NCBI GenBank assembly: GCA_029237735.1
Contig: JAQZBU010000005.1
Span: forward strand, 1 to 64,000
Direction: 5' to 3'
Origin: Ramlibacter sp.
Lineage (GTDB): Bacteria > Pseudomonadota > Gammaproteobacteria > Burkholderiales > Burkholderiaceae_C
DNA length: 64,000 bases
Part shown: positions 36,347 to 44,302 of the stretch, in pieces
How positions within the stretch are numbered: the first letter of the stretch is position 1
Layout of the letters: every line of letters begins with the position of its first letter
The notes under the pieces: generated by a model
The model's database searches: none
Told to the model about the DNA's origin: nothing
What the model saw: only the letters and a program-made list of their open reading frames with translations
Translations under genes and position numbers: made by a program

Positions 36347-37036
36347 ATGTTCATCGGCCATTTCGGCATCGGCTTTGCGGCCAAACGCGTCGCCCCGCGC
36401 GTATCGCTGGGCACGGCTTTCCTTGCAGCGCAGTGGCTGGACCTTCTCTGGCCCACGTTGCTGCTCCTGGGCATGGAAACGGTGCGCATCGCCCCGGGCG
36501 CGACAGCCGTCACGCCCCTGGTCTTCGACCATTACCCTATCTCGCACAGCCTGCTCGCGGTGGTTTGCTGGGGACTGGCAGCGGGCGCGGTGTATGCATT
36601 GGCAAAGCACAACGTTCGCGGTGCGGTGGTCGTCGGCGTGCTGGTCGTCAGCCACTGGCTGCTGGATGCGATCGTGCATGCGCCGGATTTGCCATTAGCC
36701 CCCGGCTCGGCCACGTTGGTCGGGTTGGGGCTCTGGCAATCGCACGCGGCCACCCTGGCGGTGGAGATCCCGATTTTCGCCATCGGCGTCTGGCTGTACG
36801 TGACCTCCACTCAGGCAAATGACAAGTCAGGCCGCTGGGGGCTGGTCGGGCTCGTCGCCTTCCTCGCGCTCATCCATGCCGGCAACGTGTTCGGCGATCC
36901 ACCGCCCAGCGCCACCGCCATCGCCTGGGTGGGGCAGGCCCAGTGGCTGCTGGTAGCCTGGGCCTACTGGGTGGATGCCCACCGCACGGTTCGAGGTGAG
37001 TCTATTGCCGCGGCGGCGATGCCGACCCGCCCATGA
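36347..37036 (+). CDS. polytopic membrane protein of unknown function
   Basis: 229 residues with about six hydrophobic helices. The start MFIGHFGIGFAAKRVAPRVSLGTAFLAAQWLDLLWPTLLL, with histidine and Asp in helices, and VVSHWLLDAIVHAPDLPL recall the YdjM/metal-dependent-hydrolase-like membrane family in which H...D motifs lie near the membrane face. AGGGGAA precedes the ATG. Third gene of the codA-HAD unit. Its 3' end overlaps the convergent glycine-rich gene by 35 nt. No defined function. Confidence 0.75.
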   Translation: MFIGHFGIGFAAKRVAPRVSLGTAFLAAQWLDLLWPTLLLLGMETVRIAPGATAVTPLVFDHYPISHSLLAVVCWGLAAGAVYALAKHNVRGAVVVGVLVVSHWLLDAIVHAPDLPLAPGSATLVGLGLWQSHAATLAVEIPIFAIGVWLYVTSTQANDKSGRWGLVGLVAFLALIHAGNVFGDPPPSATAIAWVGQAQWLLVAWAYWVDAHRTVRGESIAAAAMPTRP

Positions 37037-37967
37037 CCGAGGTCGGGCTCGTGATCGGCGGCAGGGGCTGACCTACCAGCAGCGGCCAGCGCACGGGATA
37101 AACCTCGGCATCCGTGCCTGCTGCGACGATGGCCCTCTCCGGAGGTGGCGTCACGGACCACTGCGCCGGCGCCGAGTTCGAGCGTGGAATGATCCGAGCC
37201 ACCGGCTTGTCGTAGCGTGTGAACCAATCGACCGGCCAGCGGCGTGCCAGCGCCGCTTCGGCCTGGGCTGTGGCGTTGGTCCCTGCACTCGCATTGGCGC
37301 CGAGGCCTACGTTGACTGTCGTGGGCGTGGCCGGAGCACTGACGCTTGCTGCCGCGGGTGCGGCACCCACGGCGGCACTCGTCGCTGGGCCGCTGCCGAT
37401 GCCACTGCCACCGCTGCCCGCGCCGACGCCCGCTGTGCCGACGCCCGCCGATCCGGTCGTTCCGCCGGACCCACCGGAGCCTGAACCACCTACCCCAGCC
37501 CCGCCCGCGCCCGCGCTGCCGCCGGAATCTCCGCCGGAACCTCCTGTGCCACCCGCACCCGCGCCACCACCACCCGCACCGCCGCCGGAGCCACCGCCTG
37601 CACCGCCGCCGGAGCCACCGCCTGCACCGCCGCCGGATCCGCCACCGGAGCCGCCACCTGCACCACCGCCACCTGCACCACCGCCACCTGCACCACCGCC
37701 ACCTGTGCCACCACCACCGCCTGCGCCGCCGCCTGCGCCTGCGCCGGCACCGCCTCCTGATCCACCACCTGCGCCACCTCCCCCGCCCGCACCACCTCCA
37801 CCTCCGGCGCCACCACCACCTCCACCTCCGGCGCCAGCACCAGCTCCGCCGCCGCCACCGCCACCGCCGGCGGCCGCGTAACTGTCAAGGCTCAAGCTCA
37901 ACCCAAAGGCGCCTGCGAGGCCACCGACGAGCACGGTGAGCGCGAATTTCTTTGAAACGGCATTCAT
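37002..37967 (-). CDS. exported glycine-rich low-complexity protein
   Basis: 321 residues. Signal peptide (KKFALTVLVGGLAGAFGLSLSLDSYA-A), then about 150 residues almost wholly Gly with Ala and Ser (runs such as GGGGAGGGGAGGG), a Gly/Ala/Ser/Thr-rich transition, and a C-terminal folded-looking part (~235-321) with RRWPVDWFTRYDKPVARIIPRSNSAPAQWSVTPPPERAIV. The DNA is a near-repetitive run of GCC/ACC triplets on the plus strand, which also opens a spurious proline-rich ORF there. Glycine-rich exported proteins of this type may form flexible surface or matrix material. It is convergent with the preceding membrane-protein gene. Confidence 0.75.
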   Translation of the reverse strand: MNAVSKKFALTVLVGGLAGAFGLSLSLDSYAAAGGGGGGGGAGAGAGGGGGGGAGGGGGAGGGGGAGGGSGGGAGAGAGGGAGGGGGTGGGGAGGGGAGGGGAGGGSGGGSGGGAGGGSGGGAGGGSGGGAGGGGAGAGGTGGSGGDSGGSAGAGGAGVGGSGSGGSGGTTGSAGVGTAGVGAGSGGSGIGSGPATSAAVGAAPAAASVSAPATPTTVNVGLGANASAGTNATAQAEAALARRWPVDWFTRYDKPVARIIPRSNSAPAQWSVTPPPERAIVAAGTDAEVYPVRWPLLVGQPLPPITSPTSVMGGSASPPRQ

Positions 37968-38118
37968 GGTTCCCCCATTGCGAGTTGCTGCTGATTCGCC
38001 ATGGTGTGCGGCTGTGTCTGCCAGTGGCGTAAGCGGCTTCCGGCGCGGGACACGGTGCGATTGGACGGGCCGCGTCAGCCAAAGCAGACTCAGCCCTGCG
38101 CAGGCAAGTGGCCTTCGG

Positions 38119-38901
38119 TCAACGCCACCAGCTCAAGACCCCTGCCGCGATCAACACTACGCCCAGCACGATCGCTATGCGTTCCCCGCGCGGCGCCAAC
38201 TTCTCGATGGCAACGACGATGGACAGCGCGGCGATCCACGGCAGGTTCATCACGCCGCCGACGAACAGCAAGGCCATCACCGCCCAGCAGCAACCAGCGC
38301 AAAAGAGGCCATGGCGCAGGCCCATGCGGAAGGCGCCCGCGGCGCCCGTGCGCCACTCGCCCATCAGGAAGCCCGCAGGCGTGCGGCAGGCGTCAAGGCA
38401 GACCTTCTTGAGCGGAGTGAATTGATAGACGCCCGCGATGACCAGCAGAGTGCCGCTGAGCAGGGGCGACGTGCTGACGATCATCGGATCCACCCAGTCC
38501 ATGGCTTGCAGCATCCACTGCAACGCCGTGGCCACCGCGCTGAAACCGGTCCACACCAGCAGGTAGGCGGCAATGAAAACGCGTGCGCGAGCCGGTTCGC
38601 CACCGGCCTCGCTGAGGCGAGCGAACACGAGGATCATCGGCAGTGCCGAGGGCAACATCATCGCGGTCATCATCACGGCCCACATGACGAAGACCGCCAC
38701 GATGTTGAGCACGCTCCACTCGGGGACGCCGGGCATCGTCAGCTGGACCAGCGGATGGCCCATATCCACGGCGATCCAGGTGAGGAAGCCCCATGCGGCC
38801 ACGCTGGCCGCCAGCACGGCCGTGGTCTGTCGCATCCTGCCCGCGGCAAGCAGCACCAGGCGAGGCGACAAGCCCGCGGAATCGGATGAATCCTGTTGCA
38901 T
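38119..38901 (-). CDS. DUF2182 predicted metal-binding membrane protein
   Basis: Start at ATG 38901 (MQQDSSDSAGLSPRLVLLAAG) with AAGGAGAG upstream; the long tracked ORF includes antisense of the next gene. 260 residues with six or seven helices: LNIVAVFVMWAVMMTAMMLPSALPMILVF, VFIAAYLLVWTGFSAVATALQW, and the Cys/Lys motif QFTPLKKVCLDACRTP followed by GLRHGLFCAGCCWAVMALLF. These Cys-rich Met-rich motifs define DUF2182. The divergent neighbour encodes DUF1326, and this pair recurs in many genomes. A role in metal handling is inference from the Cys/Met content. Confidence 0.88.
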   Translation of the reverse strand: MQQDSSDSAGLSPRLVLLAAGRMRQTTAVLAASVAAWGFLTWIAVDMGHPLVQLTMPGVPEWSVLNIVAVFVMWAVMMTAMMLPSALPMILVFARLSEAGGEPARARVFIAAYLLVWTGFSAVATALQWMLQAMDWVDPMIVSTSPLLSGTLLVIAGVYQFTPLKKVCLDACRTPAGFLMGEWRTGAAGAFRMGLRHGLFCAGCCWAVMALLFVGGVMNLPWIAALSIVVAIEKLAPRGERIAIVLGVVLIAAGVLSWWR

Positions 38902-39025
38902 GTGCGCTCTCCTTGCGGAATCCCGCAAACGATCCGCGCGTTCGCATGCTTTGTCAACTTGAAGCCGCGCGGATGCTCGCCTATTCTGCGAACTCGGTAC
39001 TGGATTCCCGAACTGGAGGTGCACG

Positions 39026-39640
39026 ATGGCTGCGTGGCAAATTTCCGGCGAATACATGGAGACCTGCAACTGCACACTGGTGTGTCCCTGCATCACGTCC
39101 AACCTCACGGGCAAGCCAACGGAAGGCGATTGCAAGGCCGCGCTGGCCATGCGCATCGACAAGGGCGCCAAGGACGGCGTCTCGCTCGACGGCGTCAAGT
39201 TCCTCGTGGTGATGCGCTCGCCCGGCCCGATGATCGAAGGTAATCTCACGGTCGGGCTGATCATCGACTCGGCCGCGTCGGACGCACAAGTCGAAGCCAT
39301 CAGTGCAATTGCCAGCGGCAGCGTCGGCGGGCCCATGGCCGCGCTGGGACCGCTGGTGGGCAAGATGGCCGGCGTCGAGCGCAGCCCGATCTCCTTCGAG
39401 ATCGACGGCCTGAACCGCACCGTGCGCGCCGGCAAGTTCATCGACCAGGCCTGCGAAGGGCTGCCGAGCGCGGCAAACCCCGACGAGCCCATTTGTATCG
39501 ACAACACCGCGCACCCCATCTCCCCCCGCATTGCGCTGGCGAAGGCGACGCGCAGCGTGATGCACGCCTTTGGCATCGATTGGGAAGACAACACTGGAAC
39601 GAGGAACGGCCACTTCTGGCCGTTCGCCTGGTCGGGCTGA
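39026..39640 (+). CDS. DUF1326 protein
   Basis: 204 residues, start ATG 39026 behind a strong GGAGGTG. The N-terminal signature ISGEYMETCNCTLVCPCITSNL, with three cysteines in CNC...CPC, is diagnostic of DUF1326. The remainder (GNLTVGLIIDSAASDAQVEAISAIASGSVGGPMAAL) is a compact alpha/beta fold. No signal peptide, so likely cytoplasmic. Divergently transcribed from DUF2182 with a 124-bp shared promoter region. Function unknown; metal binding through the N-terminal cysteines is a reasonable guess. Confidence 0.88.
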   Translation: MAAWQISGEYMETCNCTLVCPCITSNLTGKPTEGDCKAALAMRIDKGAKDGVSLDGVKFLVVMRSPGPMIEGNLTVGLIIDSAASDAQVEAISAIASGSVGGPMAALGPLVGKMAGVERSPISFEIDGLNRTVRAGKFIDQACEGLPSAANPDEPICIDNTAHPISPRIALAKATRSVMHAFGIDWEDNTGTRNGHFWPFAWSG

Positions 39641-39697
39641 CACGTTCGCACGTAGGACCGTGGTCGCCGGTCGCGACCAGTCGATATGGAGGTGAAT

Positions 39698-40078
39698 ATG
39701 GCTAATCCAGTTGGCGTGACCGAGTTCAAGGTGAAATCACATGAATCGCCCGATGAGGTTCGCGCACCCAGCAAGACGCGGGTGGAGGTTGTTCAGCTCG
39801 AGGGGTACACGATCGGCAGGTTCAAGTTCGAGCCCGGTTGGAGGTGGTCGGAATGCATCAAGCCGGTCGCCAAGACCGACTACTGCCAGCTGTCTCACGT
39901 GGGGCATGCCTTCTCGGGCAGCATCAAAGTCAAGATGAAGGACGGCACCGAAAAGATCATCAAAGCCGGTGAGTCATACACCATCCCGCCGGGGCACGAT
40001 GCCTGGGTCGAAGGCAACGAGCCGTTCGTTGCGATCGAGGTGATGAGCGCCGACGTGTTCGCGAAGCCGAACGTGTAG
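39698..40078 (+). CDS. small cupin-fold protein
   Basis: 126 residues from ATG 39698 (MANPVGVTEFKVKSHES), with an ideal GGAGGTG about 5 nt upstream; the tracked ATG at 39686 lies before that site. The single cupin barrel shows FKFEPGWRWSECIKPVAKTDYCQLSHVGHAFSGSIKVKMKDG and the second motif PPGHDAWVEGNEP. The metal ligands are incomplete relative to classical cupins (H in SHVGH, E in VEG). Such proteins may bind small ligands. Isolated gene following DUF1326. Confidence 0.8.
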   Translation: MANPVGVTEFKVKSHESPDEVRAPSKTRVEVVQLEGYTIGRFKFEPGWRWSECIKPVAKTDYCQLSHVGHAFSGSIKVKMKDGTEKIIKAGESYTIPPGHDAWVEGNEPFVAIEVMSADVFAKPNV

Positions 40079-40223
40079 AGCTCAATCCGGCCAGGGCTTG
40101 TCCCGGAACGCCGCCACCAGGAACAGGCCCTGGCCGTCGCGGTCACCGAGTTCAAGCGCCGCGCCGGCGCGGCCCACGCCACAGTTGCAGGATTGCGCAC
40201 GAGGACGGCCTGAGCGCGACGCC

Positions 40224-40697
40224 ATGGTGACGCTTCACATCGAGGACAGCGAAACACGCGTGGGGTCGCAACGCGGTAATGAACCGCCCGACACCATCGT
40301 GCTTGCGATCGGGTACGCGGCGCAGGGGCACCTATCCTTCCGCCACGACCCACCCACACCCCTCGAACTCGAGAATGCCGTTGCCGTGGTGGAGGACGCG
40401 GTCATGGCGCTGTCCAAGCACCTTCCGCTGCCGTCGGAGCTGACCGGTACCGGCCCGACGTTAGAGGCAATTGCCGCGGCGGCAGGTAAAGTCGGTCAAG
40501 GCAGCGTCCGCATTGCGCTGGATGAAATTGAACGCTTATTCCAGCAGCTTGCGGCAGTGTCCGAGGGTCGGCCTGTTGCTTCGGGCGGCGTGCCGCCAGG
40601 CGCGGCCTACGCGGCCACGCTGGTCATCCTGCGCGAGTTCATGCACCACCTCGGCTTCGACTCGATCACCATGGAAGCCGGCGTCACTCCGACGTAA
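40224..40697 (+). CDS. hypothetical protein
   Basis: I place the start at ATG 40224 (MVTLHIEDSETRVGS), giving 157 residues; the tracked ORF from 40098 would add 42 Pro/Arg-rich residues that look non-coding. No recognised domain. The sequence has helical segments (ELENAVAVVEDAVMALSKHLPLP; AAAGKVGQGSVRIALDEIERLFQQLAAVSEG; YAATLVILREFMHHLGFDSI) and no membrane helix or signal peptide. Its 3' end overlaps the convergent Bug gene by 14 nt. Coding status rests on frame length and codon pattern only. Confidence 0.5.
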   Translation: MVTLHIEDSETRVGSQRGNEPPDTIVLAIGYAAQGHLSFRHDPPTPLELENAVAVVEDAVMALSKHLPLPSELTGTGPTLEAIAAAAGKVGQGSVRIALDEIERLFQQLAAVSEGRPVASGGVPPGAAYAATLVILREFMHHLGFDSITMEAGVTPT

Positions 40698-41667
40698 TCC
40701 CATTCTTGCGGATCAACTCCCCGTACTTCGCAAATTGCGCCTTGGTCGCCGTGCCCAGCTCCTCCGGAGTGGTCCCCTTGGGCGTCAGGCCCTGGGCATT
40801 CAGCTTTTCTTTCACCTCCGGGTCGGCCAGCGCCATCTTCACTTCATCCGCCATGCGGTTCACGATGGCTTTGGGCGTGCCAGCTGGCGCCATCAGCGCA
40901 AACCAGGAATTGAATTCGAAGCCGGCCAGGCCAGAGTCGCTGACCGTCGGCACATCGGGGAACTGCGGCATGCGCTTGGGCGTGGTCACGCCGAGCAGCC
41001 GCACCTTTCCGGCCTTGATCAGCGAATTGACGGTGGCGATGCCCTGGAACCCGGCGTCCACCTCCTTGCCCGCCACGCCCATCGCGGCCTGCGTCGCGCC
41101 CTTGTAGGGCACGTGCGTCATCTGCACGCCGGCCTGCGAGGCGAACAGCGCCATGGCGATGTGCTGCGGGCTGCCGTTACCGCCCGACCCGTAGTTGATC
41201 TTGCCCGGCGCCTTCTTCGCGGCGGCGATCAAATCCGCCGCGCTCTTGATGGATGACTCGGTAGGCACCACGAGGCCCCATTCCACGGTGGCCACCAGCG
41301 AGACAGGCTCGAAGTCTTTCAATATGTCCCACGGCATCTTCTGCGTCATGTTGGGCACCATGGTCATGATGCTGTCGTTGAAGCCGCCGAAGGTGTAGCC
41401 GTCGGGCGCCGCCTTGGCCACGTTGCCTGCGCCGATCAGCCCCGCTGCACCGGGCTGGTTTTCGATAACGATGCCCTGGCCGAGGTTGCGCGAGAGCTTC
41501 TCGGCCACGATGCGCGCGGCGTTGTCCACCGCGCTGCCCGCCGCCAGTGGAACGATGAACCTGATGGGCTTGCTGGGCCAGGGCGCGGTTTGCGCGTGCC
41601 CCAGGCGGCCGGCGAAGGCGCCCAGGATCAACAGTGATAGAACCGCGATGCGGCGTTGGGTGTTCAT
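40684..41667 (-). CDS. Bug/TctC-family tripartite tricarboxylate binding protein
   Basis: Start at ATG 41667 (MNTQRRIAVLSLLILGAFAG), with GAAGGAGG upstream; the tracked ORF fuses it to antisense. 327 residues: signal peptide ending RLGHAQT, then WPSKPIRFIVPLAAGSAVDNAARIVAEKLS, the two Bug ligand loops (VENQPGAAGLIGAG, YGSGGNGSPQHIAM) and HVPYKGATQAAMGVAGKEVD. Periplasmic receptors of this family bind carboxylates or amides; no TctA/TctB membrane genes are nearby, which is usual for orphan Bug receptors in this order. The next gene, an Ldh2-type dehydrogenase 13 nt upstream in the same direction, may share its ligand. Confidence 0.93.
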   Translation of the reverse strand: MNTQRRIAVLSLLILGAFAGRLGHAQTAPWPSKPIRFIVPLAAGSAVDNAARIVAEKLSRNLGQGIVIENQPGAAGLIGAGNVAKAAPDGYTFGGFNDSIMTMVPNMTQKMPWDILKDFEPVSLVATVEWGLVVPTESSIKSAADLIAAAKKAPGKINYGSGGNGSPQHIAMALFASQAGVQMTHVPYKGATQAAMGVAGKEVDAGFQGIATVNSLIKAGKVRLLGVTTPKRMPQFPDVPTVSDSGLAGFEFNSWFALMAPAGTPKAIVNRMADEVKMALADPEVKEKLNAQGLTPKGTTPEELGTATKAQFAKYGELIRKNGITSE

Positions 41668-41680
41668 GCTGCCTCCTTCT

Positions 41681-42745
41681 TCATGTGTCTTGCAAGCGTG
41701 CGATGCCCAGGTCACGGGCGACGGTGTCCAGCTGCGCCAGCAATGCCGACGAGAGCGCCAGGCCGTCGCGCTCGTTCGCGATGCGTTTGGCGTGGCTTTG
41801 CTCGCCCGGCAGCCAGATGCGGTCCACGCCCGGCATGCGCGCGCTGCCGCGCATCTCGCGCACCAGCTTGTCGACGCGGGCCTTGAATTCGTCGATATCG
41901 CCAAAGGCATCGGGGTCGATCGCCACGATAGCCTGGCCCGTGTTGGTGACGGAAACATCGTCCTTGTTGAAGTCGATCGTCTCGCTGCCCATGGCCGCAC
42001 CATTCAACGTGCCGGCCAGGATGCCCACGATCAGCGCCAGGCCGTAGCCCTTGTAGCCGCCGATGGGCATCAGGAAGCCTTCCTCCGAGCGCCTGGGGTC
42101 CGTCAGAGGGTTGCCCTGCCGGTCGATCATCCAACCCACCGGCATCTGCTCACCGCGCTGCGCCTTGGCCTTCACCTTGCCATAGGCGGCGACGGTGGTC
42201 GCCATGTCAAGCACGATGGGCGCCTCCTGCCCGGCAGGCACGGCCACGGCGATGGGGTTGGTGGACAACAACATGTCCAGCCCGCCCCAGGGTGGCAGGT
42301 GGTTGGCGTTGCCGACCGCGTAGTACATGCCGATCATGTCCTGCGCCAGCGGCATGCGCGCGTACAGCGAGGCGGGGCCCGCGTGGTTGGACAGGCGCGC
42401 ACCCACCCAGGCGATGCCTGCATTCTTCGCCTTGTCGATCGCGATCTGCGCGGCGCGCTGCATTACCAGGTGGCCCATGCCGTTGTCGCCGTCAAGCACG
42501 GCCATGGCGGCCTTCTCCTTGACGATGTGGATGTTGGGGTGCAGGTTGATGCCGCCGGCCTTGATGCGGCGCGCGTAAGGCGCCAGCCGAATTGCGCCGT
42601 GGCCGTCGGAGCCTTGCACTTCGGCTTCTGTCATCAGCTCCGCCACGACGGCCGCGTCCGCGCCCGGCAACCCGAGCCCTTCCATGGCAGCGGCGATGAA
42701 CCGCTGCAGTTGCGAGGCGGGGATGCGGGGTTCGGTCGCTTGCAT
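41681..42745 (-). CDS. malate/L-lactate dehydrogenase (Ldh2) family oxidoreductase
   Basis: 354 residues. Ldh2/MDH_2 features: SDGHGAIRLAPYARRIKAGGIN, VLDGDNGMGHLVMQRAA, WVGARLSNHAGPASLYARM, LLSTNPIAVAVPAG and PIGGYKGYGLALIVGILAGTLNGAAMG. This NAD(P)-dependent family reduces or oxidises 2-hydroxy acids such as malate, lactate, sulfolactate or ureidoglycolate, as well as some imino acids. Co-directional with the Bug receptor gene just downstream; the shared substrate is probably a hydroxy- or keto-acid. Normal length. Confidence 0.9.
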   Translation of the reverse strand: MQATEPRIPASQLQRFIAAAMEGLGLPGADAAVVAELMTEAEVQGSDGHGAIRLAPYARRIKAGGINLHPNIHIVKEKAAMAVLDGDNGMGHLVMQRAAQIAIDKAKNAGIAWVGARLSNHAGPASLYARMPLAQDMIGMYYAVGNANHLPPWGGLDMLLSTNPIAVAVPAGQEAPIVLDMATTVAAYGKVKAKAQRGEQMPVGWMIDRQGNPLTDPRRSEEGFLMPIGGYKGYGLALIVGILAGTLNGAAMGSETIDFNKDDVSVTNTGQAIVAIDPDAFGDIDEFKARVDKLVREMRGSARMPGVDRIWLPGEQSHAKRIANERDGLALSSALLAQLDTVARDLGIARLQDT

Positions 42746-42835
42746 CGGGAGAGTCTAGGCGAAAGGGCGTTAGCGTGCCAACATGGATCCACACGTCACC
42801 CCGCGTGCCCAGTGTGTCGGCTGCGCAAGCTTCTT

Positions 42836-43408
42836 CTACTGAAGCTGACCGAGATAGTGCGCAAGGGCCTGCGTGTCCGCGGCAGGGAACTGCTTCACGC
42901 CGCTCATCACGGGGTGAGTGCGTTTGCCGGCGACAAAGCCTTGCAGCTGCACCGCGAGATAGCGTGGGTTCAGCCCGGCCAGCCGCGGCGTCTTGCTCTT
43001 CCCCGAATAGTTGGCCATGTGGCAGCTCGCGCACTTCATGGACTCGGCCAGAGCCTGACCACGGCTGACGGCTGCCGAGTCGACAGGGTACGACACTGCC
43101 ATGGGTTTCCTCGACGCGAAGTAGTCCGCGATATCGCGCATGTCGGCATCCGACAGATTCGCGGTGTTCGTCTGCATCACCAGCAGGGGTGTGGGGTCGG
43201 GTCGGCGCTTTTCCTTGTAGGCTTTGATCTGGTTGTATAGATACTCGCGCGTCTGCCCCTCCAGGAGGGGCAGAGGCTCATAGGTCACGTCTCGGGCTGC
43301 CTTGTGGCATAGCAGGCAAAGTTGCGCCTTCTTTTCGCCGGCCTTGGCGTCCGCGCAGGCCAGCGGCGGCCAAAGGCAGCCAAGAACGATGATCGCGGCA
43401 ATCTTCAT
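42836..43408 (-). CDS. periplasmic di-haem cytochrome c
   Basis: 190 residues with a signal peptide (MKIAAIIVLGCLWPPLACA-D) and two CXXCH haem sites, CLLCH (~31) and CASCH (~125), each followed by a Met-containing segment (VMQTNTANLSDADMRDIADYFASRK; MSGVKQFPAADTQALAHYLGQL). The two-domain layout is like cytochrome c4, an electron carrier to terminal oxidases, though the product is slightly short. Single gene, with its own upstream region of about 300 bp. Confidence 0.88.
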   Translation of the reverse strand: MKIAAIIVLGCLWPPLACADAKAGEKKAQLCLLCHKAARDVTYEPLPLLEGQTREYLYNQIKAYKEKRRPDPTPLLVMQTNTANLSDADMRDIADYFASRKPMAVSYPVDSAAVSRGQALAESMKCASCHMANYSGKSKTPRLAGLNPRYLAVQLQGFVAGKRTHPVMSGVKQFPAADTQALAHYLGQLQ

Positions 43409-43721
43409 ACGTTGACACTGTCCATGCTAGGGGCCACGATTGCACAGCTGTTGGACACGCGGGTAAGCACCGCATCCACTGCGTAATGGATGTTTCCAAC
43501 CACCGGCAACCTGGGCATGGCTGATACCGGGTGGGTGATCGTTCGAGCTCGGGCACTCACTGACCCAGGCCTTGCGACGATGGATGCCGGGTCAAGCCCG
43601 GCATGACAACTTACCTCTCCTTGAAGTTTGCCGATGCCTATGACAACATACGGCATATCTTTGGCGCGAAAGCCGGCACGCGCAACGTGTACCGGCATCA
43701 GGGGAAGGGTAGATCTTTCAT
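43409..43721. other. intergenic region between cytochrome c and MarR genes
   Basis: 313 bp without a convincing gene. It must hold the divergent promoters of the cytochrome and marR genes. It contains half of a dispersed repeat (43580-43607). No clear sigma-70 boxes stand out. Confidence 0.6.
43580..43607. repeat. dispersed repeat, half copy 6
   Basis: Only the right half, ATGGATGCCGGGTCAAGCCCGGCATGAC, with one hairpin; the left GTCAT half is missing, replaced by unrelated sequence. Shows that the two hairpins can be separated. Confidence 0.75.
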
Positions 43722-44213
43722 ATGGAAAACGTCGACGAGACACGCTCGGCAATCGCCAACCGACTTTTCTTTCGGCTATATCAATGTGCCAACATGCTGC
43801 ACAAAACGGGCACGCGGGCCATCGAGGAGGAAGGCCTCACCACCCAGCAGTGGGCGGTGCTGGGCGCCCTGTCTCGGCCGCAGGCCGGTGGCGCCATGAA
43901 ACTGGGCGAGCTCGCCCGCTACCTCATGGTGAGCCGGCAGAACCTGGCCGGCGTGATTGGCCGGCTCGAGCGCGACGGCCGAGTCGAAAGCACGCCCGAT
44001 CCGCAGGATGGGCGCTCACGGCTCATCCGCCTGACCCCAGGCGGGCGGCAGGTCTGGCAGCGCAAGGCTGTGCCCAAGATCCAGGATTACTACGAGCAGG
44101 CCCTCGAAGGCTTTTCGGTCAACGACATGGTGCACACCGTGCACTACCTGCTCAAGATCCTGGAGAACATGCAGAAGATCGACACGCCGGATGACAACGT
44201 CGAGGCGGATTGA
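43722..44213 (+). CDS. MarR-family transcriptional regulator
   Basis: 163 residues. Winged-helix domain: TTQQWAVLGALSRPQAGGAMKLGELARYLMVSRQNLAGVIGRLERDGRVESTPDPQDGRSRLIRLTPGGRQ contains the recognition helix and the DxR-containing wing (QDGRSR). MarR proteins usually sense phenolic or acyl-CoA ligands. It is convergent with the ABC-ligase operon that starts at its 3' side, separated by a dispersed repeat, and may regulate it given the operon's CoA ligase. A GGAAGGG lies upstream of the ATG. Confidence 0.92.
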   Translation: MENVDETRSAIANRLFFRLYQCANMLHKTGTRAIEEEGLTTQQWAVLGALSRPQAGGAMKLGELARYLMVSRQNLAGVIGRLERDGRVESTPDPQDGRSRLIRLTPGGRQVWQRKAVPKIQDYYEQALEGFSVNDMVHTVHYLLKILENMQKIDTPDDNVEAD

Positions 44214-44216
44214 CCT

Positions 44217-44294
44217 GTCATTGCGGCCTTGAGCCGCAATCCATCGTGGCGTGGTGACGCGCCTCGATGGATCCCGGGTCAAGCCCGGGATGAC
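44217..44294. repeat. dispersed double-hairpin repeat, copy 7
   Basis: 78 bp GTCAT...ATGAC element between the convergent marR and binding-protein genes, starting 4 nt after the marR stop and ending 8 nt before the other stop. Hairpins TTGCGGCCTTGAGCCGCAA and ATCCCGGGTCAAGCCCGGGAT. Well placed to serve as a bidirectional terminator. Confidence 0.85.
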
Positions 44295-44302
44295 AACGGT
44301 TG

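Noticed and set aside
37219-37881. Proline-rich plus-strand ORF (PPAPPP runs)
   Set aside because: Reverse strand of the glycine-rich gene (GGC/GCC triplets read as Pro). The minus strand has a signal peptide and a folded C-terminus; this ORF has neither.
40098-40223. Upstream extension of the 40224 gene, or a separate coding tail (HQEQALAVAVTEFKRRAG in another frame)
   Set aside because: The tracked extension is Pro/Arg-rich shadow sequence. The other frame looks faintly coding but is too short to assign and has no start.
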